From Streptomyces sp. S4.7 (GTDB lineage Bacteria > Actinomycetota > Actinomycetes > Streptomycetales > Streptomycetaceae): a stretch of 64,000 bases of DNA. This document shows positions 15,498 through 24,512 of this stretch, one piece after another (the stretch's first letter is position 1; every line of letters starts with the position of its first letter). Both the position numbers and the translations under genes were made by a program. The stretch is taken from contig NZ_CP048397.1 in the NCBI RefSeq assembly GCF_010384365.1, positions 310,001-374,000 on the forward strand, in the 5' to 3' direction. A model generated the notes under the pieces. The model made no database searches, had not been told where the DNA came from, and saw nothing but the letters and a program-made list of their open reading frames with translations.

Positions 15498-16097
15498 ATG
15501 GCGATCATCTCGCGCGGGTTCCACGGCCGGCGGCCCGCCCCCGGCCGGGATCTGCCGCCCGGACAGTACGAGGTCCACGACTTCCCCGTCCTCTCCGCCG
15601 GTCCCACACCGCGCGTGACACACGAGGACTGGAAGTTCACCCTCAGGACCGAGACGGGCACGGAGCACACCTGGGACTGGGCGCGGCTGATGGAGATGCC
15701 CGGCGAGTCACCGACGGTGGATCTGCACTGTGTGACGAAGTGGTCGAAGTTCGGCACCCGGTGGGAGGGCGTCTCGCTCGACCTCCTGATGGAGGGCGTC
15801 GAGACGGCCGCCGAGTTCGCCCTCGTCCACTCCTACGGCGGCTACACGACCGACCTCCCGCTGGAGGACCTTCTCGACGGCAAGGCGTGGATCGCCCACC
15901 GCTACGACGGTGAGGAGCTGGCCCCCGAGCACGGCGGCCCCGCGAGGCTGCTGGTGCCGCACCTGTATCTGTGGAAGTCCGCGAAGTGGGTGCGCGGGAT
16001 CGATCTGCTGCTCGACGACGAGCCCGGCTTCTGGGAGGGCCTGGGCTATCACTCCTACGGTGACCCGTGGCGCGAGCAGCGGTACCAGGGCGACTGA
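15498..16097 (+). CDS. Molybdopterin-dependent sulfite-oxidase-like oxidoreductase
   Basis: A 199-residue protein of the sulfite oxidase/MsrP (YedY) molybdopterin-binding fold. Landmarks are DWKFTLRT, the Cys that ligates molybdenum in VDLHCVTKWSKFGTRWEGVSL (~residue 78), VHSYGGYTTDLPLED, GGPARLLVPHLYLWKSAKWVRGI and the final GYHSYGDPWREQRY. No signal peptide is present, so it should be cytoplasmic. GGAAGG precedes the ATG. The stop overlaps the next start by one base (TGATG), giving translational coupling with a ferredoxin-reductase-like protein that presumably delivers or accepts electrons. Confidence 0.92.
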   Translation: MAIISRGFHGRRPAPGRDLPPGQYEVHDFPVLSAGPTPRVTHEDWKFTLRTETGTEHTWDWARLMEMPGESPTVDLHCVTKWSKFGTRWEGVSLDLLMEGVETAAEFALVHSYGGYTTDLPLEDLLDGKAWIAHRYDGEELAPEHGGPARLLVPHLYLWKSAKWVRGIDLLLDDEPGFWEGLGYHSYGDPWREQRYQGD

Positions 16098-16831
16098 TGC
16101 CCCCGCCCGGACGGCTTCGCTGGCTGGTGGCGGAGCTGGTCGGCAGGCGTACCGAGTCGCGGACGGCCCGGACGCTGGTGTTCGACGTGCCCGGCTGGCC
16201 GGGGCATCTGGCGGGCCAGCACGTCGACGTACGACTCACGGCCGAGGACGGGTACAGCACGCAGCGCAGCTACTCACTGGCGTCCGCTCCCGACGGGCAG
16301 CGCGTCGAGCTGACGGTCCAGCGGGTGCCGGACGGTGAGGTGTCGCCGTATCTGATGGACGACCTGGAGCCCGGCCATCTTGTGGAACTGCGCGGTCCGG
16401 TCGGTGGCTGGTTCGTCTGGCGGCCGGAGCAGCGCGAGCACGTACTGCTGGTGGCCGGCGGTTCCGGGCTGGTGCCGCTGATGTCCATGGTGCGGGTGCG
16501 CGGCGCCGTGGACGGGCGGGCGCCGTTCCGGCTGCTGTACTCCGTACGCGAACCGGACGATCGGCTGTATGTGCCCGAACTGCTGCGCGGGGCGCCCGGC
16601 CTCGGCACGGCGTATCTCTACACGCGCGCCGCCCCGCCCGAACACCCGAGGCCGGTGGGGCGGTTGAGCGCGGACGACCTGGTCCGTTCGGGCTGGCCGG
16701 CCGATCTGCGGCCCATGTGTTACGTGTGCGGGCCGACCGGCTTCGTGGAGGCGGCCGCGTCGCTGCTCACCGGCCTCGGCCACGCCCCCGAGCGGATCAG
16801 GACCGAACGCTTCGGCCCCAGTGGAGGTTGA
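16097..16831 (+). CDS. Ferredoxin-NADP reductase-like flavoprotein
   Basis: A 244-residue FNR-family protein. The FAD domain carries RSYSLASAP (RxYS motif, ~residues 60-68) and VSPYL; the NAD(P) domain has VLLVAGGSGLVPLMSM (~residues 113-128), LLYSVRE and YVCGPTGFVEA. There is no 2Fe-2S ferredoxin domain, so an external electron carrier is needed. It starts by overlap with the molybdopterin oxidoreductase stop and ends 1 nt before the DUF6510 start. This three-gene order is a plausible electron-transfer unit: reductase, molybdoenzyme and a zinc-ribbon helper. Confidence 0.92.
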   Translation: MPPPGRLRWLVAELVGRRTESRTARTLVFDVPGWPGHLAGQHVDVRLTAEDGYSTQRSYSLASAPDGQRVELTVQRVPDGEVSPYLMDDLEPGHLVELRGPVGGWFVWRPEQREHVLLVAGGSGLVPLMSMVRVRGAVDGRAPFRLLYSVREPDDRLYVPELLRGAPGLGTAYLYTRAAPPEHPRPVGRLSADDLVRSGWPADLRPMCYVCGPTGFVEAAASLLTGLGHAPERIRTERFGPSGG

Positions 16832-16832
16832 G

Positions 16833-17123
16833 ATGGATACCGACGGAACTCGCGATCAGGTGTACGAGGACGGCAACGCCCTGGGCGGTCCGCTCTCCGA
16901 GATCTTCGCGGTCGACCTGACCGCCGCGGTCGGCCGCTGCGCCGGGTGCGGCGCCACGGGTCCGATGGCCCGGCTGCGCGTCTACGACCGGGCACCGGGT
17001 CTGGTGGCCCGGTGCCCGGACTGCGGGCGGGTGGTGCTGCGGCTGGTCCGGGGGCCCGACACGGCGTGGCTCGACCTCCAGGGCGCCTCCTCGCTCGCCA
17101 TTCCCCTCGGCCCGCCGTCCTGA
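16833..17123 (+). CDS. DUF6510 zinc-ribbon protein
   Basis: A 96-residue protein with two Cys pairs (CAGCG ... CPDCG, ~residues 40-70) arranged as a zinc ribbon, after a short acidic N-terminus (YEDGNALGGPLSEIFAVD). That matches DUF6510, whose members are usually encoded beside FNR-like and sulfite-oxidase-like genes, as here. GGAGG (16823-16827) lies five bases before the ATG at 16833. It is the last gene of the operon. Possible roles are cofactor handling or electron transfer; none is demonstrated. Confidence 0.85.
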   Translation: MDTDGTRDQVYEDGNALGGPLSEIFAVDLTAAVGRCAGCGATGPMARLRVYDRAPGLVARCPDCGRVVLRLVRGPDTAWLDLQGASSLAIPLGPPS

Positions 17124-17164
17124 CCGGCCCCCGACAGCGCAGTCGACGACCCGTCAGACCTCGG

Positions 17165-18400
17165 TCAGGCACCCACCCTGCGTTTGTTCCAGACGTCGAA
17201 CCCGACGGCGGCCAGCAGCACCAGGCCCTTGATGACCTGCTGGTAGTCCGTGCCGATACCGACCAGCGACATGCCGTTGTTGAGGACACCGAGGACGAGT
17301 CCGCCGATGATCGCGCCGAACACCGTGCCGACGCCGCCGCTCATCGAAGCGCCGCCGATGAACGCGGCCGCGATGGCCTCGAGTTCGAAGTTGACGCCGG
17401 CCTGTGGGACGCCCGCGTTGAGGCGCGCCGCGTAGACGATCCCCGCCAGCGCGGCGAGCACGCCCATGTTGACGAAGACCAGGAAGGTGACACGCCGGTC
17501 CTTCACGCCGGAGAGTTTCGCCGCCGCGCGGTTGCCGCCGAGCGCGTACACATGGCGGCCGACGACCGCGTTGCGCATCACGTAGCCGAAACCGATCAGG
17601 AGCGCGGCGAGCAGCAGCAGGACGACCGGGACGCCGCGGTAGCTCGCGAGGGTCATGGTGAAGGCGAGGACCGCCGCGGCGAGCGCCACGCACTTGGTGA
17701 GGAAGAGGTTGCGGGGCAGGACCTCCAGCTCGTACTCCTTCTGGCGGCGGCGGTCGCGCACCTCCTGGATGAGCGCGAAGGCGAGCAGGACCAGCCCCAA
17801 CAGAAGTGTCAGATTGTGGTAGTTGGTGGCCGGTCCGATCTCCGGGAGGTAGCCGGTGGAGATCTTCTGGAAGCCGTCGGGGAACGGCCCGAGCGAGCGC
17901 GACCCGAGGAAGATCTGTGTGCCGCCTCGGAAGAGCAGCATCCCGGCGAGTGTGACGATGAACGACGGGATGCCGACGTACGCGATCCAGAAGCCCTGCC
18001 AGGCGCCGGCGACCGCGCCGATGGCGAGGCCGAGTACGAGTGCGAGCACCCAGGGGATGTCGTGTTCGACCATCATCACGGCACAGGCGGCCGAGACGAA
18101 GGCGGCCAGGGAGCCGACGGAGAGGTCGATGTGGCCGGCGATGATGACGATCATCATGCCGATGCCCAGCACGAGGATGTAGCTGTTCTGGAGGACCAGG
18201 TTGGTCACGTTGTTGGGCTTGAGGAGTACGCCGTCGGTCCATATCTGGAACAGCACGACGATCAGCGCGAGCGCGATGAGCATGCCGTACTGGCGCATGT
18301 TGCGCCGCGCCGCGTCCAGCAGCAGATCTCGGGTCGCCGAGGAGCGCGGCTTCGGCGGATCGCCCTGGGACTTGGAGAGGTCGGTGGTGGCCGGACCCAT
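17165..18400 (-). CDS. Monosaccharide ABC transporter permease (XylH/MmsB/GguB type)
   Basis: A 411-residue integral membrane permease of the CUT2 (ribose/xylose) family with about ten transmembrane segments. The diagnostic cytoplasmic-loop motif appears as GRHVYALGGNRAAAKLSGV, the family's AIAAAFIGGASMSGGVGTVFGAIIGG follows, and the N-terminal IVIIAGHIDLSVGS segment is typical. Unusually long length and the internal loop with DRRRQKEYELE are normal for the MmsB/GguB branch, whose partners transport multiple monosaccharides such as galactose, arabinose, xylose or fucose. It is 5 nt from the ATPase gene upstream, clearly in one operon with 18406-21059. Confidence 0.93.
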   Translation of the reverse strand: MGPATTDLSKSQGDPPKPRSSATRDLLLDAARRNMRQYGMLIALALIVVLFQIWTDGVLLKPNNVTNLVLQNSYILVLGIGMMIVIIAGHIDLSVGSLAAFVSAACAVMMVEHDIPWVLALVLGLAIGAVAGAWQGFWIAYVGIPSFIVTLAGMLLFRGGTQIFLGSRSLGPFPDGFQKISTGYLPEIGPATNYHNLTLLLGLVLLAFALIQEVRDRRRQKEYELEVLPRNLFLTKCVALAAAVLAFTMTLASYRGVPVVLLLLAALLIGFGYVMRNAVVGRHVYALGGNRAAAKLSGVKDRRVTFLVFVNMGVLAALAGIVYAARLNAGVPQAGVNFELEAIAAAFIGGASMSGGVGTVFGAIIGGLVLGVLNNGMSLVGIGTDYQQVIKGLVLLAAVGFDVWNKRRVGA

Positions 18401-18405
18401 GTCTG

Positions 18406-19947
18406 CTACCTCGTGTTCCTGGTCATGTGGCGCATCAGCACTTCCTGGGTCGCGTCCGCGCGCCGGATCTCACCGGTGAGCCGGCCGGCGGCCATCGTGT
18501 AGAGGCGGTCGCACATCCCCAGCAGCTCCGGGAGTTCGGAGGAGATGAAGACGACGGCCTTGCCCTGCGCGGCGAGCCGGTCGATGACGGTGTAGATCTC
18601 GTACTTGGCGCCGACGTCGATCCCGCGGGTGGGTTCGTCGAGCAGAAGCACCTCGGGCCCGGCGAAGATCCACTTGCTGAGGACGACCTTCTGCTGGTTG
18701 CCGCCGGAGAGCCGGCCGGCCTGTTCGAAGACGGTCGGTGCCTTGATGTTCATACTGGTGCGGTAGGACTCGGCGACGCGGGTCTCCTCGTGCTCGTCCA
18801 CGATCCCGCGCCGCGCGACCTTCGACAGGGCGCTGAGGGTGATGTTGCGGCCGATGGTGTCGATGAGGTTGAGCCCGTACTGCTTGCGGTCCTCGGTGAC
18901 GTACGCGATGCCGTGTTCCACCGCCTGTGGCACGGTCTTCGTGACGATCTCCCGGCCGTCCTTGAAGACGGTCCCGCTGATGTTGCGGCCGTAGGAGCGC
19001 CCGAAAACGCTCATGGCGAGTTCGGTGCGGCCGGCGCCCATCAGACCGGCGATGCCGACGATCTCGCCGCGGCGGACATGGATCGAGACGTTGTCGACCA
19101 CCTTGCGCTGCTGGTCGATCGGGTGGTGCACGGTCCAGTCGCGGATCTCCAGTGCGGGGCGTGCCCCGGGATCCCCGTCGTACGGGGTGCGTTCGGGGAA
19201 GCGGTGATCGAGGTCGCGGCCCACCATGCCGCGGATGATGCGGTCCTCGGTGGTCGACTCGGCCCGCACGTCGAGGGTCTCGATGGTGCGTCCGTCGCGG
19301 AGGATGGTGACGGAGTCGGCGACCTCCGCGATCTCGTTGAGCTTGTGCGAGATGATGATGGAGGTGATGCCCTGCCCCTGCAACTCTCTTATCAGACGCA
19401 GAAGTTCAGCACTGTCCCCGTCGTTGAGCGCGGCGGTCGGCTCGTCGAGGATGAGCAGCTTCACCTCCTTGGCGAGTGCTTTCGCGATCTCCACCAACTG
19501 CTGCTTGCCCACGCCGATGTCGGCGACGCGGGTCTGCGGGTGCTCGGCGAGTCCCACCCGCTTCAGCAGCGCGGCGGCATGCCTCAGGGTCTCGTTCCAG
19601 CTGATGATCCCGTGTCGCGCGTGCTCGTTGCCGAGGAAGATGTTCTCCGCGATCGACAAGTACGGTACGAGGGCCAGCTCCTGATGGATGATCACGATGC
19701 CGCGCGCCTCGCTGGCGCCGATGTCCTTGAACGCGCACGGGGAGCCCTGGAAAAGGATCTCACCCTGGTAACTGCCGTGCGGATGGACCCCGCTGAGGAC
19801 CTTCATCAGGGTGGACTTGCCCGCGCCGTTCTCGCCGCAGATGGCGTGCACCTCCCCCGGCGCGACGTTGAGCGTGACGTCGGAGAGCGCCTTGACCCCG
19901 GGGAAGGTCTTGACGATGGAGCGCATCTCCAGGACGGGTGCGGTCAC
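18406..19947 (-). CDS. Monosaccharide ABC transporter ATP-binding protein (MmsA/GguA/XylG type)
   Basis: A 513-residue fused double ABC ATPase. The first half has Walker [10 protein letters not shown], the signature [13 protein letters not shown] (degenerate, as usual in CUT2) and Walker [12 protein letters not shown]. The second half has [17 protein letters not shown] (degenerate Walker A), [15 protein letters not shown] and [15 protein letters not shown]. It energises uptake of monosaccharides through the adjacent permease. The gene overlaps the binding-protein gene by four bases (19944-19947), implying coupled translation. Confidence 0.95.
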   Translation of the reverse strand: MTAPVLEMRSIVKTFPGVKALSDVTLNVAPGEVHAICGENGAGKSTLMKVLSGVHPHGSYQGEILFQGSPCAFKDIGASEARGIVIIHQELALVPYLSIAENIFLGNEHARHGIISWNETLRHAAALLKRVGLAEHPQTRVADIGVGKQQLVEIAKALAKEVKLLILDEPTAALNDGDSAELLRLIRELQGQGITSIIISHKLNEIAEVADSVTILRDGRTIETLDVRAESTTEDRIIRGMVGRDLDHRFPERTPYDGDPGARPALEIRDWTVHHPIDQQRKVVDNVSIHVRRGEIVGIAGLMGAGRTELAMSVFGRSYGRNISGTVFKDGREIVTKTVPQAVEHGIAYVTEDRKQYGLNLIDTIGRNITLSALSKVARRGIVDEHEETRVAESYRTSMNIKAPTVFEQAGRLSGGNQQKVVLSKWIFAGPEVLLLDEPTRGIDVGAKYEIYTVIDRLAAQGKAVVFISSELPELLGMCDRLYTMAAGRLTGEIRRADATQEVLMRHMTRNTR

Positions 19948-21059
19948 TTCAGGTCACTCGCCTTGATGTAGCCGGAGTCGACCAGAACGGACCGGTAGTT
20001 GGCCTTGTCGACGCTGACCGGGTCCAGCAGGTAGGACGGGACGACCTTCTTCTCGTTGTCGTACGTCGTCTCGTCGTTGACCTCGGGCTTCTTGTCGTTG
20101 AGTACCGCGTCGGCCATCTGCGCAGCCTGCTTGGCCAGCGCTCGGAAGTCCTTGAAGACGGTCTGTGTCTGCTGCCCGGCGATGATGGACTTGACCGAGG
20201 CGACCTCCGCGTCCTGCCCGGTGACGATCGGGTACGGCTTGGCGGCGGTGCCGTAGCCGTCGGACTTCAGGGCCGACAGGATGCCGATGGAGATGCCGTC
20301 GTAGGGCGAGAGCACGGCGTCCACGTCGTCGGAGCCGTAGGCCTTGGTCAGCAGGTCGTCCATCCGCCGCTGGGCGGCGCCGCCGTCCCAGCGGAGCGTG
20401 GTGATCTGGTCGAGCTGGGTCTGGCCGCTCTTCACGACGAGCTGCTTCTTGTCGATGTACGGCTTGAGGGTCTTCCAGGCGCCCTGGAAGAAGTAGCGGG
20501 TGTTGTTGTCGTCGGACGAGCCGGCGAACAGCTCGATGTTGAAGGGCCCCTGGTCGTCGCCGCCGTCCTTCAGGCCGAGCTTGTCGATGAGGTAGGTCGC
20601 CTGAAGCACACCGACCCTCTGGTTGTCGAACGACGCGTAGTAGTCGACGTTCTCGGTGCCGAGGATGAGCCGGTCGTAGGAGATGACCTTGATGCCCTGG
20701 TCGGCGGCCTGGCCGAGGACGTCGCCGAGGGCCCGGCCGTCGATGGAGGCGACGACGAGGACGTCGACCCCCTTGGTGATCATGTTCTCGATCTGGGAGA
20801 CCTGCTGGTCGACGTCGTCCTCGCCGTACTGGAGGTCGGTCTTGTAGCCGAGCTTCTTGAACTCGGCGACCATGTTGCGGCCGTCGGCGATCCAGCGTTC
20901 GGAGGATTTGGTCGGCATCGCGATGCCGACGGTGGCGCCCTTCCCGCCCTTCTTCTCCTCCTTGCTCCCGCCCTCGCCGCTCTGGCCGCAGGCGGTCAGC
21001 GCGAGGGCGAGCGAGGTGACGACGACGGTGAGTGCGGCGCGGCTGGTGCGCATGGTCAT
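19944..21059 (-). CDS. Sugar ABC transporter substrate-binding lipoprotein (ChvE/XylF type)
   Basis: A 371-residue periplasmic-binding-protein-like lipoprotein. The signal peptide ends in a lipobox LALTACGQ (Cys ~25), followed by a Gly/Lys-rich linker and the family-1 binding-protein fold: [75 protein letters not shown] and [16 protein letters not shown]. This pattern is the ChvE/XylF group binding galactose, xylose, arabinose or related aldoses. Only 12 nt separate it from the upstream U32-like gene, so all are likely transcribed from the promoter at ~22.1 kb that carries the IclR-type palindrome. Confidence 0.94.
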   Translation of the reverse strand: MTMRTSRAALTVVVTSLALALTACGQSGEGGSKEEKKGGKGATVGIAMPTKSSERWIADGRNMVAEFKKLGYKTDLQYGEDDVDQQVSQIENMITKGVDVLVVASIDGRALGDVLGQAADQGIKVISYDRLILGTENVDYYASFDNQRVGVLQATYLIDKLGLKDGGDDQGPFNIELFAGSSDDNNTRYFFQGAWKTLKPYIDKKQLVVKSGQTQLDQITTLRWDGGAAQRRMDDLLTKAYGSDDVDAVLSPYDGISIGILSALKSDGYGTAAKPYPIVTGQDAEVASVKSIIAGQQTQTVFKDFRALAKQAAQMADAVLNDKKPEVNDETTYDNEKKVVPSYLLDPVSVDKANYRSVLVDSGYIKASDLK

Positions 21060-21071
21060 CAGTCCTTGTCC

Positions 21072-22037
21072 TTAAGGAAGCGGGAATCGGTTGAGCGGTC
21101 CGGGGTGGCGGGAGCCGAGCGGCGACATGCCGCCGCCGGCGCCGTGCCGGGCGAGCAGATCGAGGACGAGCCGCCCTCGTCGTACGCGTTCGCGTGCGGT
21201 GGCCAGGGTGATCTCACGAAGATGGCCGCCGTACGGGTAGATGCCGGGCGCCTTGGAGAGACCGAACTTCAGATACAGGGGCGCGCCTCGCCGGATCAGT
21301 TCGGCGGTCTCGTACATGCGGACGTAGCCGCCGAGGTCGTCGGGTGCCTCGATGTAGAGGTCCATCGGGGCTCGGCTGGCACGGCGGATCTCGGTGAAGT
21401 GGGCGAGTGCGAGATCGGATGGAATGTTCAGCGAGTCGGCGCCGAGGCGCTCGTAGACCGTGTACGAGGCGGGGTTGACCGGCCCGATGAGCGCCGACAC
21501 CTTCAGGGTGGTGTCGGCGGGCAGGACGCCTCGGGTACGGAGCCGGTGCAGCGACCAGAGCACGCCCTCGTCGGCGACGAGCAGGCACTTGACGCCCAAC
21601 TCGGCCGCGCGCAGGGCGTCTTCGACACACCCGGCGACGGCGTCGTGGCCACGGGCGCGCAGACCGCCGCCGCCGGAGTCGGTACGGGTGGCGGCGCCGA
21701 TGTCCCACGTGCCGCGGGGGCCGGTGAACAGGCACAGTTCGATGTCCCGCGCCGCGCAGGCGCCGGCCATCTCGGTGATCTCGTCGTCCGTGAGCATCCA
21801 GACGCCGCTGCCCTGGCTGATCCGGTGGATCGGCACATCGAGGCGGGAGGACTCCTTGAGGACTTCGGTGAGGGCTTCGGGGCCCTCGACGGAGGGGATC
21901 TCGGTGCGCCAGGTGCCGCCGTCGGGGAAGGTGTGCGGGGACGCGTCTGCGGGGTGGCCGTCGGGGGCGGCGAGGTCGAGCGCGGCGAGCGCCCGCTCAC
22001 CGGGGCGGCGGGGGCCGTGGGCTGGTGCGTCGGTCAA
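21072..22037 (-). CDS. TIM-barrel-like protein resembling U32 peptidase family
   Basis: A 321-residue cytosolic protein. Core segments such as DDEITEMAGACAARDIELCLFTGPRGTWD, AAELGVKCLLVADEGVLW, TLKVSALIGPVNPASYTVYERLGADSLNIPSDLAL and PMDLYIEAPDDLGGYVRMYETAELIR alternate strand and helix as in a barrel. They recall U32-type (YhbU-like) proteins, but the Cys-rich U32 signature is not evident. It is the first gene of the transporter operon, 12 nt before the binding protein, and has the 16-bp IclR-type palindrome ~50 nt upstream. It may therefore act on the imported sugar or a derivative rather than on peptides. The family call is tentative; the gene itself is clear. Confidence 0.7.
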   Translation of the reverse strand: MTDAPAHGPRRPGERALAALDLAAPDGHPADASPHTFPDGGTWRTEIPSVEGPEALTEVLKESSRLDVPIHRISQGSGVWMLTDDEITEMAGACAARDIELCLFTGPRGTWDIGAATRTDSGGGGLRARGHDAVAGCVEDALRAAELGVKCLLVADEGVLWSLHRLRTRGVLPADTTLKVSALIGPVNPASYTVYERLGADSLNIPSDLALAHFTEIRRASRAPMDLYIEAPDDLGGYVRMYETAELIRRGAPLYLKFGLSKAPGIYPYGGHLREITLATARERVRRGRLVLDLLARHGAGGGMSPLGSRHPGPLNRFPLP

Positions 22038-22087
22038 CGGACATGTCCTTCGGTCGCTGCCTGTCGGTATTTGAGGGCGTTTTCAGT

Positions 22088-22103
22088 GTTCGGTATTTCG
22101 AAC
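22088..22103. promoter_or_regulatory. 16-bp IclR-type operator, copy A
   Basis: The palindrome (half-sites GTTCG and CGAAC around a 6-nt core GTATTT) is located 51 nt upstream of the U32-like/transporter operon on the minus strand. It shares the pattern GTTCG-NNAYTY-CGNN with three sites at 24.37-24.50 kb, so it is probably bound by the same IclR-family regulator. Confidence 0.6.
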
Positions 22104-22154
22104 CACGTTCGGCGTTCACACCGCGGCGGCTTCACTGGGCGCCCGTGCGGCGGG

Positions 22155-23168
22155 TCAAGGGCGCAGCAGCACCTTCCCCGTACCGGGGTCGCCGCCGCCG
22201 ACGAGCGCGACCGCCTCGGCGTACCGCTCCAGCGGGAACTCGTGGGTGATCAGCGGACCGGGATCGAGCAGGCCGGCCGTGAAGGCGCGTACGGCGAAGG
22301 ACCAGGCGGCGGACGGGGCGCCGAAGACGCTGCGTACGGTCAGCTGGCTCAGCGACAGATGGACCGGGTCGATCCCGGTCGCGCCGGCCGCGAACATCCC
22401 GGTGAGGACGACCCGGCCGCCGCGCCGCGCCAGCAGGCAGGAGGAGGCCGCGGTGGTGGGCGCGCCGGCCGTCTCCAGTACCAGGTCGTAGTGGCCCCGG
22501 CGGTGTTCGGCCGCCGTGGGGCCGATGACCTCGTGCGCGCCGAACGCGGGGGCCAGGGCGGCGCGGGCCGTGCGCGGTTCGATCACGGTCAGTTCGCCGG
22601 GCGCGTACGCGGCGAGGAACTGTACGGCGAGCAGGCCGAGCGTGCCGGCGCCCACCACGGCGATCCGCTCACCGGGCTCCGGGCACCCGGCCCGTACGGC
22701 TCCGGCGACGACGGCGGCGGGCTCCAGGAGCGCGGCGGCGCGCAGGTCGGCGTCGTCGGCCAGGGGGTGCAACAGCCGTGCGGGGACGGTGACATGGTCG
22801 GCGAACGCGCCGGGCCGGGTGAAGCCCGTCTCGTCGTAGCCGCCGGCGCAGAGCGACGTGTCGCCGGCACGGCACCGGTCGCAGACGCCGCAGGCACGGA
22901 AGCCCTCGGCGACGGTGCGCCTGCCGACGAGCGCCGGGTCGCCCCCCTCCCCCACGGACTCGACCGTCCCGGACCATTCGTGGCCGGGGGTGACGGGGTA
23001 GCGGACGTACCCGGGGTCCCGGTGGCCGGCGTACACCTCGCGGTCGCTCAGACAGATCCCGGCGGCGGCGACCTTCACCAGCACCTCGCCGGGGCCGGGG
23101 ACCGGCCGCTCGCCCTCGACGAGCCGATGGGTCCCGGGCCGGTCCACGACGACGGCGCGGCTGCTCAC
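22155..23168 (-). CDS. Zinc-binding alcohol (sugar) dehydrogenase
   Basis: A 337-residue medium-chain dehydrogenase. Catalytic zinc ligands are in AAAGICLSDREVY (Cys) and VTPGHEWSG (His-Glu); the structural zinc cluster is FRACGVCDRCRAGDTSLCAG with four Cys. The Rossmann motif is VVGAGTLGLLA, followed by VIEPRTAR, suggesting an NAD-preferring acidic residue. Polyol/sugar dehydrogenases such as galactitol, sorbitol or L-gulonate types share this architecture. I place the start at GTG 23168, which overlaps the stop of the dehydratase gene by four bases (GTGA); the longer frame to 23303 is an overlap with that gene and lacks homology. It probably acts in the same sugar-acid pathway. Confidence 0.92.
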   Translation of the reverse strand: MSSRAVVVDRPGTHRLVEGERPVPGPGEVLVKVAAAGICLSDREVYAGHRDPGYVRYPVTPGHEWSGTVESVGEGGDPALVGRRTVAEGFRACGVCDRCRAGDTSLCAGGYDETGFTRPGAFADHVTVPARLLHPLADDADLRAAALLEPAAVVAGAVRAGCPEPGERIAVVGAGTLGLLAVQFLAAYAPGELTVIEPRTARAALAPAFGAHEVIGPTAAEHRRGHYDLVLETAGAPTTAASSCLLARRGGRVVLTGMFAAGATGIDPVHLSLSQLTVRSVFGAPSAAWSFAVRAFTAGLLDPGPLITHEFPLERYAEAVALVGGGDPGTGKVLLRP

Positions 23169-24328
23169 CGTGCCGCCTTGGGGCCGCGCTTCTCCCAGCC
23201 CTCGGCCCAGAGGTCGAACCGGGCCTGCTGCTGCGGGAATTCGGCCGCCGCGTCGGCGTCGAACTCGACGCCGAGACCTGGCGCGTGGGAGATCTCGAAG
23301 CATCCCGTCTCCGGGTCGACCTCGGGCGCGCCCGTGACGATCTTCTTGATCTCCGCGTCGGCGAAGTCGTTGAAGTGCTCCAGGATCTTGAAGTTCGGTG
23401 TACAGGCCGCCAGTTGGAGGCTGGCGGCCGTCAGCACGGAGCCGCCGACGTTGTGCGGGGCCACCAGCACGTAGTGCGTCTCGGCGGTCGCCGCGAGCTT
23501 CCTTGTCTCCAGGATCCCGCCGATGTGGCCGACGTCCGGCTGGATGATGTCGGCGGCCTGCGAGGCGAACAGCTCACGGAACTCGATGCGGTCGTGGATG
23601 CGTTCGCCGGTCGCCACGGGGATGTCCACCTTCCCGGCGACCTTGCTCAGCGCCTGAAGGTTCTCCGGCGGTACGGGCTCCTCCAGCCACGCCGGGTCGT
23701 ACGGGGCCAGTTCGCGCGCCAGCCGTACGGCGGTCGCCGGACTGAACCGTCCGTGCATCTCCAGCATCAGCTCGGTGTCGGGGCCGATCGCGTCCCGCAC
23801 CGCCTCGATGAGCGACACCGCGTAGCCGGTGCCGGCCCGGTCCAGTTCGAAGTGGCCGGTGCCGAACGGGTCTATCTTCAGGGCGCGGTAGCCGCGCGCC
23901 ACGACCGCTTTCGCGGCCTGGTGGTAAGCCTGCGGGGTGCGCTCCGTGGTGTACCAGCCGTTCGCGTACGCCTTGACGCGGTCGGTGACCTTCCCGCCGA
24001 GCAACTGCCAGACCGGGACGCCCAGTGCCTTGCCCTTGATGTCCCAGCACGCCATCTCCACCACGGCGATGCCCGACATCACGATCTCGCCGGCCCGCCC
24101 GTAGTCGCCGTACTTCATCCGGCGGACCAGGTCCTCGACGGCGAACGGATCGGAGCCGGCGATGTGGTTGGCCTCGGCCTCACGCAGATAGCCCACCAGC
24201 GCGTCGGTCCGGCCCAGCATCCGCGTCTCGCCGACGCCGGTCAGCCCCTCGTCGGTATGGACGAGAACGTAGGTGAGGTTACGCCAGGGCGTACCGACGA
24301 CATGGGTGCTGATTCCCGTGATGCGCAC
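23165..24328 (-). CDS. Enolase-superfamily sugar-acid dehydratase (galactonate/gluconate-dehydratase-like)
   Basis: A 387-residue mandelate-racemase/muconate-lactonising family enzyme. The capping domain begins VRITGISTHVVGTPWRNLTYVLVHTDEGLTGVGE. The barrel shows YRALKIDPFG (KxD/catalytic strand), LMLEMHGRFSP, WLEEPVPPEN, VATGERI and the metal ligand/base region ADIIQPDVGHIGGI, then VLVAPHNVGG with the catalytic His. The HN motif and spacing match acid-sugar dehydratases (galactonate, gluconate, fuconate). The start is GTG 24328, directly before the first strand and just downstream of AGGGG; the frame extends 36 codons more without similarity. It is translated in tandem with the alcohol dehydrogenase and is divergent from the IclR gene. 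Confidence 0.92.
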   Translation of the reverse strand: MRITGISTHVVGTPWRNLTYVLVHTDEGLTGVGETRMLGRTDALVGYLREAEANHIAGSDPFAVEDLVRRMKYGDYGRAGEIVMSGIAVVEMACWDIKGKALGVPVWQLLGGKVTDRVKAYANGWYTTERTPQAYHQAAKAVVARGYRALKIDPFGTGHFELDRAGTGYAVSLIEAVRDAIGPDTELMLEMHGRFSPATAVRLARELAPYDPAWLEEPVPPENLQALSKVAGKVDIPVATGERIHDRIEFRELFASQAADIIQPDVGHIGGILETRKLAATAETHYVLVAPHNVGGSVLTAASLQLAACTPNFKILEHFNDFADAEIKKIVTGAPEVDPETGCFEISHAPGLGVEFDADAAAEFPQQQARFDLWAEGWEKRGPKAAR

Positions 24329-24370
24329 TGCGTTACCCCTGGAGGTTGTACGGATCGGCAGGACTGTCCT

Positions 24371-24386
24371 GTTCGATATTTCGTCA
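24371..24386. promoter_or_regulatory. 16-bp IclR-type operator, copy B
   Basis: Reads GTTCG-ATATTT-CGTCA, matching the left arm and core of the other copies with a weaker right arm. A separate inverted pair ATTTCG (24378-24383) / CGAAAT (24393-24398) overlaps it. It lies ~45 nt upstream of the dehydratase start in the divergent promoter region. Confidence 0.5.
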
Positions 24387-24460
24387 CGCGTTCGAAATGC
24401 TGGCGTGACCGTAAACAGGGAGCCGAGGGGTGTCAATGGGTCACGCAGCAGTTAGCCTTT

Positions 24461-24476
24461 GTTCGTCATTCCGATC
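24461..24476. promoter_or_regulatory. 16-bp IclR-type operator, copy C
   Basis: Reads GTTCG-TCATTC-CGATC on the plus strand, 36 nt before the IclR start, adjoining copy D by three bases. The two together form a tandem site suited to dimer-of-dimer binding by an IclR protein. Confidence 0.5.
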
Positions 24477-24479
24477 GTT

Positions 24480-24495
24480 GGTCGGAGTACCGAAC
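24480..24495. promoter_or_regulatory. 16-bp IclR-type operator, copy D
   Basis: On the minus strand it reads GTTCG-GTACTC-CGACC, conserving the GTTCGGTA half of copy A. It ends 17 nt before the ATG of the IclR gene, so binding would occlude its ribosome site or promoter and give autorepression. Confidence 0.55.
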
Positions 24496-24512
24496 ATGAG
24501 GGGTGGCCGGAG

